The position numbers and the translations under genes are program-made. Shown piece after piece: positions 7,322 through 16,322 of a DNA stretch of 64,000 nt; the stretch's first letter is position 1; each line of letters starts with the position of its first letter. The stretch is from Alcanivorax sp. (GTDB taxonomy: Bacteria > Pseudomonadota > Gammaproteobacteria > Pseudomonadales > Alcanivoracaceae): positions 1,302,001-1,366,000 of the forward strand of contig NZ_CP051240.1 of assembly GCF_017794965.1 (NCBI RefSeq), written 5' to 3'. The notes under the pieces were generated by a model, which saw only the letters and a list, made by a program, of their open reading frames with translations, was not told the DNA's origin and did not search any database.

Positions 7322-9337
7322 TCACTTGCTCTGGTTGTCGGCGCGGGAGTTACGTTCTGCATCCACCACCAGGGTCTGCAGATCGGCAGACAATTTGGCC
7401 AGCTCAGCCGCTGCCTGGCGCATGCTTTCCACGCCGGCATTGGTGCTCTTGGCGGCTTCCGCCACGCCGCTGATATTGGAGGCCACTTCGTTGGTGCCCT
7501 TGGCGGCATCCCCTACACGGCGTCCCATCTCATTGGTGGTGATGGTCTGCTCTTCCACCGCAGAGGCGATGGAGCCCTGGACCTGGCTGATGTGGTGAAT
7601 CACTTCGCTGATACGTGCGATGCCTTCGATGGCGCCTTTCACATCCACCTGGATGGCTTCGATCTTCTGGCCGATGTCCTCGGTGGCCCGGCCCGTTTCC
7701 TTGGCCAGTTCTTTCACTTCGTTGGCCACGACCGCGAAGCCTCGGCCAGCATCCCCGGCGCGCGCGGCCTCAATGGTGGCGTTCAGTGCCAGCAGGTTGG
7801 TTTGCTGGGCGATGCCGGTGATCACCTTGATCACCTTGCCAATCTCGGCACTGCTGGTGCCCAGGCTGCTGATGGTGGTGTTGGTGCCTTCGGCAATGCT
7901 TACCGCTTCGTCGGCAACGCGGGCCGCGTCGGTGGCGTTTTTGGCGATTTCCTTGATGCTGGCGCCCATCTCTTCGATGCTGGTGGAGACCGCCTGCACG
8001 TTCTCGTTGATGTCATCTGCGGTGTTCACCGCCGAGTTCGCCTCGCGGCTGGTGATGGCCGCGTTGGATCCCATCTGGTCGCTGGTGGCAATCATTTCCT
8101 CCGAGGAGGTGGCCAGCACTTCCACGGTGCCGCGGATACGCTCTTCCAGCAGTACTTTCTCGGTGACAATTTCCCAGGTCAGCATGGGACCCACATAGCT
8201 GCCTTCGGCATCATAGATAGCGTTCACCAGCAGGTCGGCCTTCTCGTCGCCGATGTTGATGCGTGCACGGTAGGGCAGGTTGCTGGGATCTGACAGGATG
8301 CGACGTTGATGCTCCGGGCGTTTGTGGAAAATATCGATATTGGCTCCCAGCAGCTCATGGGCCTTGATGGGCAGATGCTCCTCGAGCTTTTTCATGGTCT
8401 CGGTGGCCGCCGGATTCAGATAGATGATCTTCAGGTCACGATCACACAGGAACACGTTGGTGGGCATCTGGTCCACCATGTTCATGACGCGACGGAATTC
8501 GTTCTCCTGGCGCAGTTCGGTGGTCACGTCTTCCCAGCACACGGTATAGCCGGCAATCTTGTTTTCGCCGGTCATTACGGCGTTGATCCGGGTGCGCAAA
8601 GTGACGCCGCCGAAGTTGAAATCTGCCGAGTGGGGCATGGCGTTGGGGTTGCGCAGGATGGTTTCCACCCGTTTCGGATCGCGGTGGAAACGGTGAATAT
8701 GGCCGTTGAGAATTTCTTCGATGCGCACCCCAAAGGTGTTGTAGATCGGCTGCGAAATGGTCGCCAGGGTTTCGTTGGCGCGTGGGTTGATATAGACAAT
8801 GTTGAGACTGGTGTCGGCTACGAACACATTGGCCTGCAGACTCTCCAACGTGGCCTTGACCCCTTCCAGGCTGTCGGTGACAGAGGTTTCCACATCCACA
8901 TCACGCAGGGCGGTTTCGGCGGCGCCATACTGGCCGTTGGATTGGTGGGTTGTCGGTTCGTTCACGATCTGCTCCTTCAATGGGGCTACTGCCTGCATGA
9001 TCTGTTCGGCAAGCTCTTCGTCTACGCCAACCGCCAACAGGGTTTCACTGAGATGTGAGGCTACCTTGTCGAAGGATTTGGCAGTGATATTCAGGGATTT
9101 GTGGGCTTCATCCATGGCGCGGCCGTTATAGTTCTGTGGCCCCCCCAGTGCCTGGCTGAAGAACTTCACCTGTAATTCTTCCAGCCCCTGTCGTTGCTTG
9201 TGGCGGAAGTAGGGCGCCAGGGCGGGATCGGCCAGCACGCGGTCATAGAATTCCGAGACGACGGCAGTGATGGCGGGTTCGCCGCCTACCTTGCTGTAGA
9301 GGGAATCGTCGTTGATGTTGTTCTGTTCATTATTCAT
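7322..9337 (-). CDS. Cytoplasmic chemoreceptor: truncated haemoglobin - PAS - PAS - MCP
   Basis: 671 residues with no membrane segment. Residues about 12-125 look like a group 1 truncated haemoglobin: SLYSKVGGEPAI at the start, a B-helix FYDRVL with Tyr31 at the expected B10 place, ALGGP, and His79 in MDEAHKSLNI at the proximal F8 place. Two PAS domains follow (starting VFVADTSLNIVYINP and VFLCDRDLKIIYLNP, each with an FH..P motif), then an MCP signalling hairpin with the tip IAQQTNLLALNATIEAARAG. No C-terminal NWETF-like tether is present. By analogy with haem-based sensors it probably senses O2 or NO and drives the neighbouring CheA/CheW. The haem assignment is inferred from sequence alone. 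Confidence 0.9.
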   Translation of the reverse strand: MNNEQNNINDDSLYSKVGGEPAITAVVSEFYDRVLADPALAPYFRHKQRQGLEELQVKFFSQALGGPQNYNGRAMDEAHKSLNITAKSFDKVASHLSETLLAVGVDEELAEQIMQAVAPLKEQIVNEPTTHQSNGQYGAAETALRDVDVETSVTDSLEGVKATLESLQANVFVADTSLNIVYINPRANETLATISQPIYNTFGVRIEEILNGHIHRFHRDPKRVETILRNPNAMPHSADFNFGGVTLRTRINAVMTGENKIAGYTVCWEDVTTELRQENEFRRVMNMVDQMPTNVFLCDRDLKIIYLNPAATETMKKLEEHLPIKAHELLGANIDIFHKRPEHQRRILSDPSNLPYRARINIGDEKADLLVNAIYDAEGSYVGPMLTWEIVTEKVLLEERIRGTVEVLATSSEEMIATSDQMGSNAAITSREANSAVNTADDINENVQAVSTSIEEMGASIKEIAKNATDAARVADEAVSIAEGTNTTISSLGTSSAEIGKVIKVITGIAQQTNLLALNATIEAARAGDAGRGFAVVANEVKELAKETGRATEDIGQKIEAIQVDVKGAIEGIARISEVIHHISQVQGSIASAVEEQTITTNEMGRRVGDAAKGTNEVASNISGVAEAAKSTNAGVESMRQAAAELAKLSADLQTLVVDAERNSRADNQSK

Positions 9338-9359
9338 CAGTCACTGTCCTTGTAGCTGG

Positions 9360-9845
9360 CTATTGCAATACGCTGCGTGTGCTTTCGCTCAGTGAGCGGG
9401 TACACATCTCGTCGTCAAGCAGAGTGTCAAGATCAAGCAGAAGGTGCAGGTTGCCCTGTACCGAGAAAACGCCATACATGAAGCGCCGTGCCGCCCCCTT
9501 GAGTGTTTCCGGGGGTGACTCGATGTCGTCCGGGTTGATGGTGATGATGTCGCCGATCTGGTCCACCATCAGGCCTACCTGTTCGCCATCATGGTTGATG
9601 ATGATGTTGAAGATAGTGTCTTCGTCATCGTCATCGCGGGGCGGCTGTTCAAGGCGCAGCACCTTGCGCAGGGCAATGGCCGGCACGATACGGCCGCGAA
9701 TATTCATCAGCCCCATGACACCGGGAGGCGCCAGTGGGATGTCGGTGATCTGGTGGTTGGCCAGTACTTCCTGCACGTTGTCCACGATCACGCCATAGCT
9801 TTTGTCGGCCACGGTAAAGGTGCACAGCAACTGATCAGTGTTCAT
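9360..9845 (-). CDS. cheW: Chemotaxis coupling protein CheW
   Basis: 161 residues, a single CheW SH3-like domain (LLCTFTVADKSYGVIVDNV at the start, MNIRGRIVPAIALRKVL in the middle). It links the chemoreceptor to CheA in the signalling array. It starts within the last 11 bases of cheA and ends 22 bases before the receptor gene, which suits a receptor-specific module. Confidence 0.93.
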   Translation of the reverse strand: MNTDQLLCTFTVADKSYGVIVDNVQEVLANHQITDIPLAPPGVMGLMNIRGRIVPAIALRKVLRLEQPPRDDDDEDTIFNIIINHDGEQVGLMVDQIGDIITINPDDIESPPETLKGAARRFMYGVFSVQGNLHLLLDLDTLLDDEMCTRSLSESTRSVLQ

Positions 9846-12069
9846 CGTGGCCTCCGTTGTTCAGATCGCGGTAATGGTCGAAGAGGGCGTCGCTGTCGAT
9901 GAAGTCAGTAACATGGCCCTGCAGGATGCCGGCACCGAGAATGCCATCGGACTTGGCCACCTTTTCAATGTCGGCCTTGTCGTCGGACACGATGTCGATG
10001 ATGTCGCTGACCACCAGCCCCACTTCGCCATAGTCGGTGGGTTGCACCACGATGCGGATCATGTCGTTGTCTTCGCTGTCACTTCGGGTGTCATCACCCA
10101 GGCGGATCAGTGGCAGGATTTTGCCGCGGTACTGAATGACTTCACGGCCGGCGGAGTACTCGATGCGATCGCGGCTGATTTCTTCCAACCGTGAAACCCG
10201 GGAAAGGGCAATGGCAGAACGCCCGGTTTGGGCACTGGGGCGGACCAGCAGGTAGTTCTCGGCCACGTTGATGGGCTGGTGACTCTGGTCTTCCTGCGGC
10301 AGTTGCTGGTTAAGCTTGCGATCCTGGCGGGTTACACCGGCAAAATCGGCAGTGGATTTCACATCCAGAATCAGCGCCACACGCCCATCGCCCATGATGG
10401 TGGCGCCGGCAAAGCAGGGATTGTCCTTGAGCAACCTGCCCAGTGGCTTGACCACAATTTCTTCCGTGTCACGCACATCATCCACCAGCAGACCGAACTC
10501 CTGCTGGTCGGCGGTGAGCACCAGAATAAACTGATCGTGCTGTTTTTCCGGGCTGCCCATCTGCATTAACGAGCGCATGTCGACCAGGGGTAACAAGCGG
10601 CCCCGCAGACGATATACCAGGGCGTCATGCACGGTCTGGATATCCTCTTCCAGTTTGTCGGCTTCCACGTAGACCACTTCCAGCAGGTTGACCTGGGGAA
10701 TAGCAAAACGCTGGTGCAGACAACGCACAATCAGTGCCGGGACAATGGCGAGCGTGAGCGGAATCTTGAGTTTGAAGGTGGTTCCTTTGCCCGGTGTGCT
10801 CTTGATCTCGATGGAGCCGCCGATGCGTTCCACATTGTTGCGAACCACATCCAGGCCGACACCGCGACCGGACAGATCGTTAATCGTTTCAGCGGTGGAA
10901 AAGCCGGGCTGAAAGATATAATTCATCTTTTCCCGTTCGTTCAACGTGTCCACCTGATCGGGATGGAGCAGGCCGGCTTCCAGCGCCCTTGCGACAATTT
11001 TCTTGCTGTCCAGACCCTTGCCGTCGTCACTGATTTCCACCGTCACATTGCCACTTTCATGGTAGGCGCTAAGGGTGAGGGTGCCTGTTTCCGGTTTGCC
11101 CGCCGCCAGCCGGTCTTGCGGTGTTTCGATGCCATGATCTACCGCGTTGCGAACCAGATGCACCAGTGGATCACGAATGGCTTCCAGCAAGCTGCGGTCC
11201 AGTTCGGTGTCGCCCCCCTTCAAAATGGGGGTGACTTGCTTGCCGGTCTTCTTTTCAAGATCACGAAGCAGGCGCGGGTAGGTGGCCCAGGCATTGCGGA
11301 TGGGCTGCATGCGGGTCTGCATGAGGCCTTCCTGCAGTTCGCTGGTGACCAGATTGAGTCGTTGCGACAGGTTCTGCAGCTGGGAATCATTCTGGCTGCC
11401 CGCATGCTGCAGCAACTGGTTGCGGGTCAGAACCAGCTCGCCCACCACGTTCATCAGTTTGTCCAGCAAGACAACGTCAACACGCACCGTGCTTTCGGAA
11501 GGAGCAGGGTTGGCGGGTGTGTTGTCATCGCTACCGGAGGATGATTCGACGGTAGACGGTTCATGGCTGTGAGGCGCGTCGGAGGGAGATGCGTCTGCGG
11601 AACGACCGGCTTCATCGGCGCTGTCCACATCGTTGCTGATCGCGGCCGGATCCTGGAGGAAGGCGCCCGAATCGCTGGCGCTGTTTTCCGGTACCAACCC
11701 CTGTAGCCGTACCAGCAAGGCTTCGGGAGCGGCTTCGCCATCGTTGCCGTCAGTGTGGATTTTCTTCAGGAAAATACGGATTTCGTCCACACCATCAAGC
11801 AGCGCCGCAGCGATCTCCAGGCTCATGGTCAGATGCCCGTCGCGCATGGCGCCAAGGATGTCCTCCATTAAATGGGTGAGGGCTTCCAGGTGACTGAAAC
11901 CAAAAAAACTGCAGGTTCCCTTGATGGTATGAATGGCCCGGAACGCGCTGGCGACAGACTCACTGTCATCCGGTGCGCGTTCCAGTGCGACGATATCCTG
12001 TTCCAGCTGGGCGAGATTCTCGTCGCTTTCGATCAGAAAACTTTGTAGCGCCTTGTCATTTTGTGGCAT
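9835..12069 (-). CDS. cheA: Chemotaxis histidine kinase CheA with two C-terminal CheW-like domains
   Basis: 744 residues. Domains: HPt with phospho-acceptor His47 (AIHTIKGTC), an acidic Ser/Pro-rich linker in place of an obvious P2 domain, P3 dimerisation helices (VRVDVVLLDKLMNVVGELVL), HATPase (HLVRNAVDHGIE, DDGKGLD, GRGVGLDVV), a first CheW-like P5 domain (IVRCLHQRFAIPQ), and a second CheW-like domain in the last about 150 residues (NYLLVRPSAQTGRSAIALS). ATG 12069 is preferred; an in-frame TTG lies two codons upstream. The duplicated P5 domain is unusual compared with enterobacterial CheA. Confidence 0.94.
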   Translation of the reverse strand: MPQNDKALQSFLIESDENLAQLEQDIVALERAPDDSESVASAFRAIHTIKGTCSFFGFSHLEALTHLMEDILGAMRDGHLTMSLEIAAALLDGVDEIRIFLKKIHTDGNDGEAAPEALLVRLQGLVPENSASDSGAFLQDPAAISNDVDSADEAGRSADASPSDAPHSHEPSTVESSSGSDDNTPANPAPSESTVRVDVVLLDKLMNVVGELVLTRNQLLQHAGSQNDSQLQNLSQRLNLVTSELQEGLMQTRMQPIRNAWATYPRLLRDLEKKTGKQVTPILKGGDTELDRSLLEAIRDPLVHLVRNAVDHGIETPQDRLAAGKPETGTLTLSAYHESGNVTVEISDDGKGLDSKKIVARALEAGLLHPDQVDTLNEREKMNYIFQPGFSTAETINDLSGRGVGLDVVRNNVERIGGSIEIKSTPGKGTTFKLKIPLTLAIVPALIVRCLHQRFAIPQVNLLEVVYVEADKLEEDIQTVHDALVYRLRGRLLPLVDMRSLMQMGSPEKQHDQFILVLTADQQEFGLLVDDVRDTEEIVVKPLGRLLKDNPCFAGATIMGDGRVALILDVKSTADFAGVTRQDRKLNQQLPQEDQSHQPINVAENYLLVRPSAQTGRSAIALSRVSRLEEISRDRIEYSAGREVIQYRGKILPLIRLGDDTRSDSEDNDMIRIVVQPTDYGEVGLVVSDIIDIVSDDKADIEKVAKSDGILGAGILQGHVTDFIDSDALFDHYRDLNNGGHDEH

Positions 12070-12105
12070 GACCAATCCCGGTTAGGTGTTTGTTCTTCTG
12101 TCCGG

Positions 12106-12531
12106 TCAGGCAGAGGTCTGTTTCATCAGGGACGTCAGTCGCATCACCGAGCGCAGATCACCATCGTGGGGCGGCTTGACCAGATAGTTGTTGCAGCCTG
12201 CCTTGTGGCCAGCCATATGGGATTCTGCAGAGGTGATACTGGACAGCATGGCAATGCGCGCAGTGACGCCCATCTCACGAAGCGCCTGGCATGCCTCCAG
12301 TCCTCCCATGCCTGGCATTTCCACATCCAGAAAGATCAGGTCGAGTTCGACTTTGTCGGCGCAGGAGAGGGCCTCATGACCGTCCGTCGCCTGAAACACT
12401 TCGATATCGAAAGAGTCTTCGGCCAGCTCATAGAGTTTGGCGATGATCAGGCTACGCACCGCGTTGCTGTCGTCGACGACCAGAATGGCGAGTCTGTCCC
12501 TGCTCTTTTCCGGTATGGCTGCTGCTTCCAT
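12106..12531 (-). CDS. CheY-like response regulator heading the che operon
   Basis: 141 residues, a receiver domain with Asp20-Asp21, phospho-acceptor Asp69 (LIFLDVEMPGMGG) and Lys in YLVKPP. It is the first gene of the operon, 36 bases before cheA. With cheY and the CheB receiver this gives CheA three possible phosphate acceptors; one of the two single-domain proteins may act as a phosphate sink. Its product is not closely similar to the cheY product at 6921-7304. Confidence 0.88.
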   Translation of the reverse strand: MEAAAIPEKSRDRLAILVVDDSNAVRSLIIAKLYELAEDSFDIEVFQATDGHEALSCADKVELDLIFLDVEMPGMGGLEACQALREMGVTARIAMLSSITSAESHMAGHKAGCNNYLVKPPHDGDLRSVMRLTSLMKQTSA

Positions 12532-12879
12532 TGTCTGCCTCGGTGTATCAGTGAGCGTGTAAAGCGGGTTACCACTTTTTCCATGGGCATACCCTCGGGT
12601 AGGCCAACGCGAATAGATGTAAAAGATGAGGCGGGGAGGGGAAACACTTTGTGGACCAATGGTCTACTTGTGCCGATATTTGCATATATGCCAATCAGGA
12701 ATAATGGCGCGCAGATTGATCACAATGACCTTCCCTGTCTGATCTTTTGTCGTCATATTCCTTGACGACATCTTCACGTTAATACTCTCCCGTCCCAGTA
12801 CGCTCCTTCCGGTGGACGAGTGCAACAGGGACTGGGATGAACGGAATTTTTTTAAACTTTGGTATTAGGGGGGAAAGGC

Positions 12880-12900
12880 AGCTTTGAGCTTGGAGCTTTC
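12880..12900 (-). repeat. Heptamer array (GCTNNAA on minus strand, 3 units)
   Basis: Plus strand reads AGCTTTG, AGCTTGG, AGCTTTC in exact 7-bp register. On the minus strand this is GCTCCAA GCTCAAA, of the same GYTNNAA type as the arrays near 33 and 34.8 kb. Confidence 0.65.
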
Positions 12901-13069
12901 AACAGCACACCCCGAGAGTGAGAGGCAGGGAAGTACACAACTTGTGACAAACCCTTTCGCTTGCAAGCAAGCTCCCACAGAGCTAAGGAGCCTCTGAATA
13001 ACTGAGGAAATGACGGTTTCTTTCTCCGTGTGATCTGTGAACTCTGTGGTAAATCCGCTTTTGATCTTT

Positions 13070-13097
13070 GCGTGTTGCGTGATGCATGAAGCGTGCT
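13070..13097 (+). repeat. Heptamer array (GCGTGNN, 4 units)
   Basis: GCGTGTT, GCGTGAT, GCATGAA, GCGTGCT, followed by GCAGCCGCAGAGCGGC. The same array plus the same hairpin recurs at 51721-51765, in both cases just beyond the 3' end of a minus-strand gene. Confidence 0.8.
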
Positions 13098-13116
13098 GCA
13101 GCCGCAGAGCGGCCAC

Positions 13117-13142
13117 AAAAAAAGCCCGCCATGTGGCGGGCT
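13117..13142 (-). terminator. Intrinsic terminator of acrAB
   Basis: On the minus strand, stem AGCCCGCC / GGCGGGCT with loop ACAT is followed by seven T residues, 28 bases beyond the acrB stop. Confidence 0.92.
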
Positions 13143-13169
13143 GGGGAAGTGAATTGACCTTGTTAGGTG

Positions 13170-16100
13170 TCAGTCGCGCCGACCGTGGAGGGGCACCCCG
13201 GAAATCTTCCTGACCACCACATAGAACAGCGGGATAAAGAAGATTGCCAGTACGGTGGCGGTGAGCATGCCGCCGAATACCCCGGTACCAATAGCGTTGC
13301 GCGCGCCGGCGCCGGCACCGGTGCTGATCATCAGCGGGGTAACCCCGAGCATGAAGGCCAGTGAGGTCATCAGGATAGGTCGCAGTCGCATGCGTACCGC
13401 TTCCAGGGTGGCCTTGAGAAGGTGTTCCCCTTTCTGTTCCAGTTCGAGGGCAAATTCTGCAATCAGAATGGCATTCTTCGCTGACAGGCCAATGGTGGTC
13501 AGCAGGCCAACCTGGAAGAACACGTCATTGTTGAGGCCACGGAACGACGCTGCCAGCACCGCCCCGATGATGCCCAGCGGTACCACCAGCATCACCGCAA
13601 ACGGGATGGACCAGCTTTCGTACAGCGCTGCCAGGCACAGGAATACAACCAGCAGTGAAATGATGTACAGGGCTGGAGCCTGATCACCGGACTGACGCTC
13701 CTGATAGGACATGCCGGTCCACTCGAAGCTGAAGCCCGGCGGCAGTTGGGTCGCCAGTTCTTCCATGGCGTCCATGGCGTCACCGGTACTGTAGCCGGGG
13801 GCGGCATCGCCCTGGATGTTTACCGAGGAGACACCGTTATAACGCTCCAGCTTGGGAGAGCCGTAGGTCCAGTGCCCGGTGGCAAAGGCTGAGAAGGGCA
13901 CCATTTCGCCCTGGTTGTTGCGCACAAACCAGTCGTCGATGTTCTCCGGCAGCATGCGGTAGGGCGCATCGGCTTGCACATAGACCCGTTTCACCCGGCC
14001 ACGATCCACGAAATTGTTCACGTAGCTGGAGCCCCAGGCAATCTGCAGGGTGCTGTTGATGTCACTGATGGATAGCCCAAGGGCCTGGGCTTTCTGCTGA
14101 TCGATGTCGATCTGGTACTGGGGGCTGTCTTCCAGGCCATTGGGGCGCACAGCGGTGAGGCGCGGGTCCTGGCTGGCCATGCCCAGCAGCTGGTTACGGG
14201 CATTGATCAGGGCTTCGTGGCCCAGGCCGGCCTGGTCAAGCAGCTGGAAGTCGAAACCACTGGCATTGCCCAGGGCTGGGATGGAGGGCGGGCTGAGGGC
14301 AAACATCATGGCTTCCCGGATGGTGGAGAAGTAGCCCATGGCGCGTCCCACCACCTGATTGGCCCCATCTACGGACAGGTCCCGCTCTGACCAGTCTTTC
14401 AGGTTCACGAACGCCATGCCGGCATTCTGGCCACGGCCGGTGAAGCTGAAGCCAGCCACGGTGAACAGCCCGTCCACGGCACCGGATTCCTCGTTGAGGT
14501 AGTAATCCTCCATCTTCTCCAGCACGTTCACGGTCTGCTCCTGGGTGGAGCCTGCCGGGAGGGTCACCAGGGTGAACAGAATGCCCTGGTCCTCATCGGG
14601 CAGGAAGCTGGAAGGCAGGCGCAGGAAACTGAAACCGAGCACACCCACAATCACCACGTAGATGAACAGATAGCGGCCCCGCTTGCCGAGGATCTTCTCC
14701 ACGCTGCCCTGGTACTTGCGGCTGCTGCGATCGAAGCTGCGATTGAACCAGCCGAAGAAGCCCTTGTTGGTCTGGTGCTCCCCGTCCTTGGCCTTGAGCA
14801 TGGTGGCGCACAGAGCCGGGGTGAGGATCATGGCCACCAGCACCGACAGCACCATGGCGGACACAATGGTGATGGAGAACTGGCGATAGATGGCACCGGT
14901 GGAGCCGGGGAAGAAGGCCATGGGGACGAACACGGCGGACAGCACCAGGGCAATCCCCACCAGGGCACCGGTGATCTGGCCCATGGACTTGCGGGTGGCT
15001 TCCTTGGGCGGCAAGCCGTCCTCGTGCATCACCCGCTCCACGTTTTCCACCACCACGATGGCATCATCCACCAGCAAGCCAATGGCCAGCACCATGCCGA
15101 ACATGGTCAGGGTATTGATGGAGAAACCGAATGCGGCGAGTACCGCGAAGGTACCCAGCAAGACCACTGGCACGGCCAGGGTGGGAATCAGGGTGGCGCG
15201 GAAGTTCTGCAGGAACAGGTACATCACCAGGAAGACCAGGATGATGGCCTCAAACAGGGTGTGTACCACTTCTTCAATGGAGATGCTGACAAAGGGCGTG
15301 GTGTCGTAGGGAAACACCATTTCCATCTTGTCCGGGAAGAAGGGTTCCAGCTCGGCCAGCCGTGCACGCAGCAGCTCGGCGGTTTCCAGGGCATTGGCGC
15401 CGGTGGCCAGGTTAATGGCGATCCCGGCAGCGGGCTTGCCGTTGTAACGGCCGGCAATGTCGTAACTCTGTGCGGCCAGTTCTACCCGTGCTACATCATC
15501 CAGAAACACCTGGGAGCCATCCGGGTTGACCTTGAGCAGGATGTTCTTGAACTCTTCGGTATTTTCCAGGCGGGTTTGGGCAATGATGGTGGCGTTGAGC
15601 TGCTGGCCTTCCACGGCGGGCGCACCGCCCAGCTGACCACCGGCCACCTGGTTGTTCTGCACCTGAATGGTCTGGACCACATCCTGCGGGGTCAGGTCGA
15701 ACTTGTTGAGCTTGTTGGGATCCAGCCAGATACGCATGGCGTAGGGGGCGCCAAACAACTGGATCTGGCCAACACCGGCCACCCGGCTGACAGGATCCTG
15801 CACATTGGACGCCACATAGTCCGCCAGGTCGGCACGGGTAAGACTGCCATCCTCGGAGGTGAAGCCCACTACCATGAGGAAGGAGTCGGAGCTCTTGGTC
15901 ACCTGCATGCCCTGCTGTTGCACTTCCTGGGGAAGCAGGGGGGTGGCCAGCTGCAGTTTATTCTGCACCTGTACCTGGGCAATGTCCGGATCGGTACCGG
16001 GCGCAAAGGTCAGGCTGATCTGCGCATTACCGAAGGAGTCACTGCTGGAGCTCATGTACATGAGGTTATCGATGCCGTTCATCTGCTGTTCGATAACCTG

Positions 16101-16286
16101 GGTGACCGAGTCTTCCACGGTCTGTGCAGAGGCGCCCGGGTAGTTACCGGCAATGGTCACGGCAGGTGGCGCCACAGTGGGGTATTGCTCAATGGGCAGG
16201 GTGTAAATTGCCAGGGCGCCGGCCATCATCATGATGATGGCGATCACCCAGGCAAAAATGGGGCGGTCAATAAAAAATCGTGCCAT
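13170..16286 (-). CDS. acrB: RND multidrug efflux permease, AcrB/MexB (HAE-1) family
   Basis: Proton-driven inner-membrane pump that exports drugs, bile-like compounds or solvents through a tripartite channel. 1038 residues, the normal length for the family. It begins with MARFFIDRPIFAWVIAI, the typical first membrane helix, and has the proton-relay pair Asp-Asp in TM4 (GLLVDDAIVVVENVERV), two large porter loops, and the conserved ends PIFAWV and IGLSAKNAILIAEFA. It is 36 bases downstream of the adaptor gene. No outer-membrane TolC partner is encoded here. Confidence 0.96.
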   Translation of the reverse strand: MARFFIDRPIFAWVIAIIMMMAGALAIYTLPIEQYPTVAPPAVTIAGNYPGASAQTVEDSVTQVIEQQMNGIDNLMYMSSSSDSFGNAQISLTFAPGTDPDIAQVQVQNKLQLATPLLPQEVQQQGMQVTKSSDSFLMVVGFTSEDGSLTRADLADYVASNVQDPVSRVAGVGQIQLFGAPYAMRIWLDPNKLNKFDLTPQDVVQTIQVQNNQVAGGQLGGAPAVEGQQLNATIIAQTRLENTEEFKNILLKVNPDGSQVFLDDVARVELAAQSYDIAGRYNGKPAAGIAINLATGANALETAELLRARLAELEPFFPDKMEMVFPYDTTPFVSISIEEVVHTLFEAIILVFLVMYLFLQNFRATLIPTLAVPVVLLGTFAVLAAFGFSINTLTMFGMVLAIGLLVDDAIVVVENVERVMHEDGLPPKEATRKSMGQITGALVGIALVLSAVFVPMAFFPGSTGAIYRQFSITIVSAMVLSVLVAMILTPALCATMLKAKDGEHQTNKGFFGWFNRSFDRSSRKYQGSVEKILGKRGRYLFIYVVIVGVLGFSFLRLPSSFLPDEDQGILFTLVTLPAGSTQEQTVNVLEKMEDYYLNEESGAVDGLFTVAGFSFTGRGQNAGMAFVNLKDWSERDLSVDGANQVVGRAMGYFSTIREAMMFALSPPSIPALGNASGFDFQLLDQAGLGHEALINARNQLLGMASQDPRLTAVRPNGLEDSPQYQIDIDQQKAQALGLSISDINSTLQIAWGSSYVNNFVDRGRVKRVYVQADAPYRMLPENIDDWFVRNNQGEMVPFSAFATGHWTYGSPKLERYNGVSSVNIQGDAAPGYSTGDAMDAMEELATQLPPGFSFEWTGMSYQERQSGDQAPALYIISLLVVFLCLAALYESWSIPFAVMLVVPLGIIGAVLAASFRGLNNDVFFQVGLLTTIGLSAKNAILIAEFALELEQKGEHLLKATLEAVRMRLRPILMTSLAFMLGVTPLMISTGAGAGARNAIGTGVFGGMLTATVLAIFFIPLFYVVVRKISGVPLHGRRD

Positions 16287-16322
16287 GGGAATCCCGCTTC
16301 TCTTAAAGCTGCAATGCTGCGT

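Larger units (their letters stand above)
12532..13116. other. Intergenic region between the che operon and acrB
   Basis: No gene recognised. The first 200 bases should hold the che-operon promoter (minus strand), but no confident box was found. Then come a heptamer array (12880-12900), an inverted REP around CTTGCAAGCAAG ending CTCCCACA (12956-12979), a solo 19-bp copy of the MITE end AAGGAGCCTCTGAATAACT (12985-13003), a stretch GTGAACTCTGTGGT also seen near 49870, and a second heptamer array (13070-13097) followed by the hairpin GCCGCagaGCGGC. Confidence 0.7.

Noticed and set aside
9835..9845. Frameshift between cheA and cheW
   Set aside because: The 11-base overlap is in different frames with both proteins complete; this is normal coupling.
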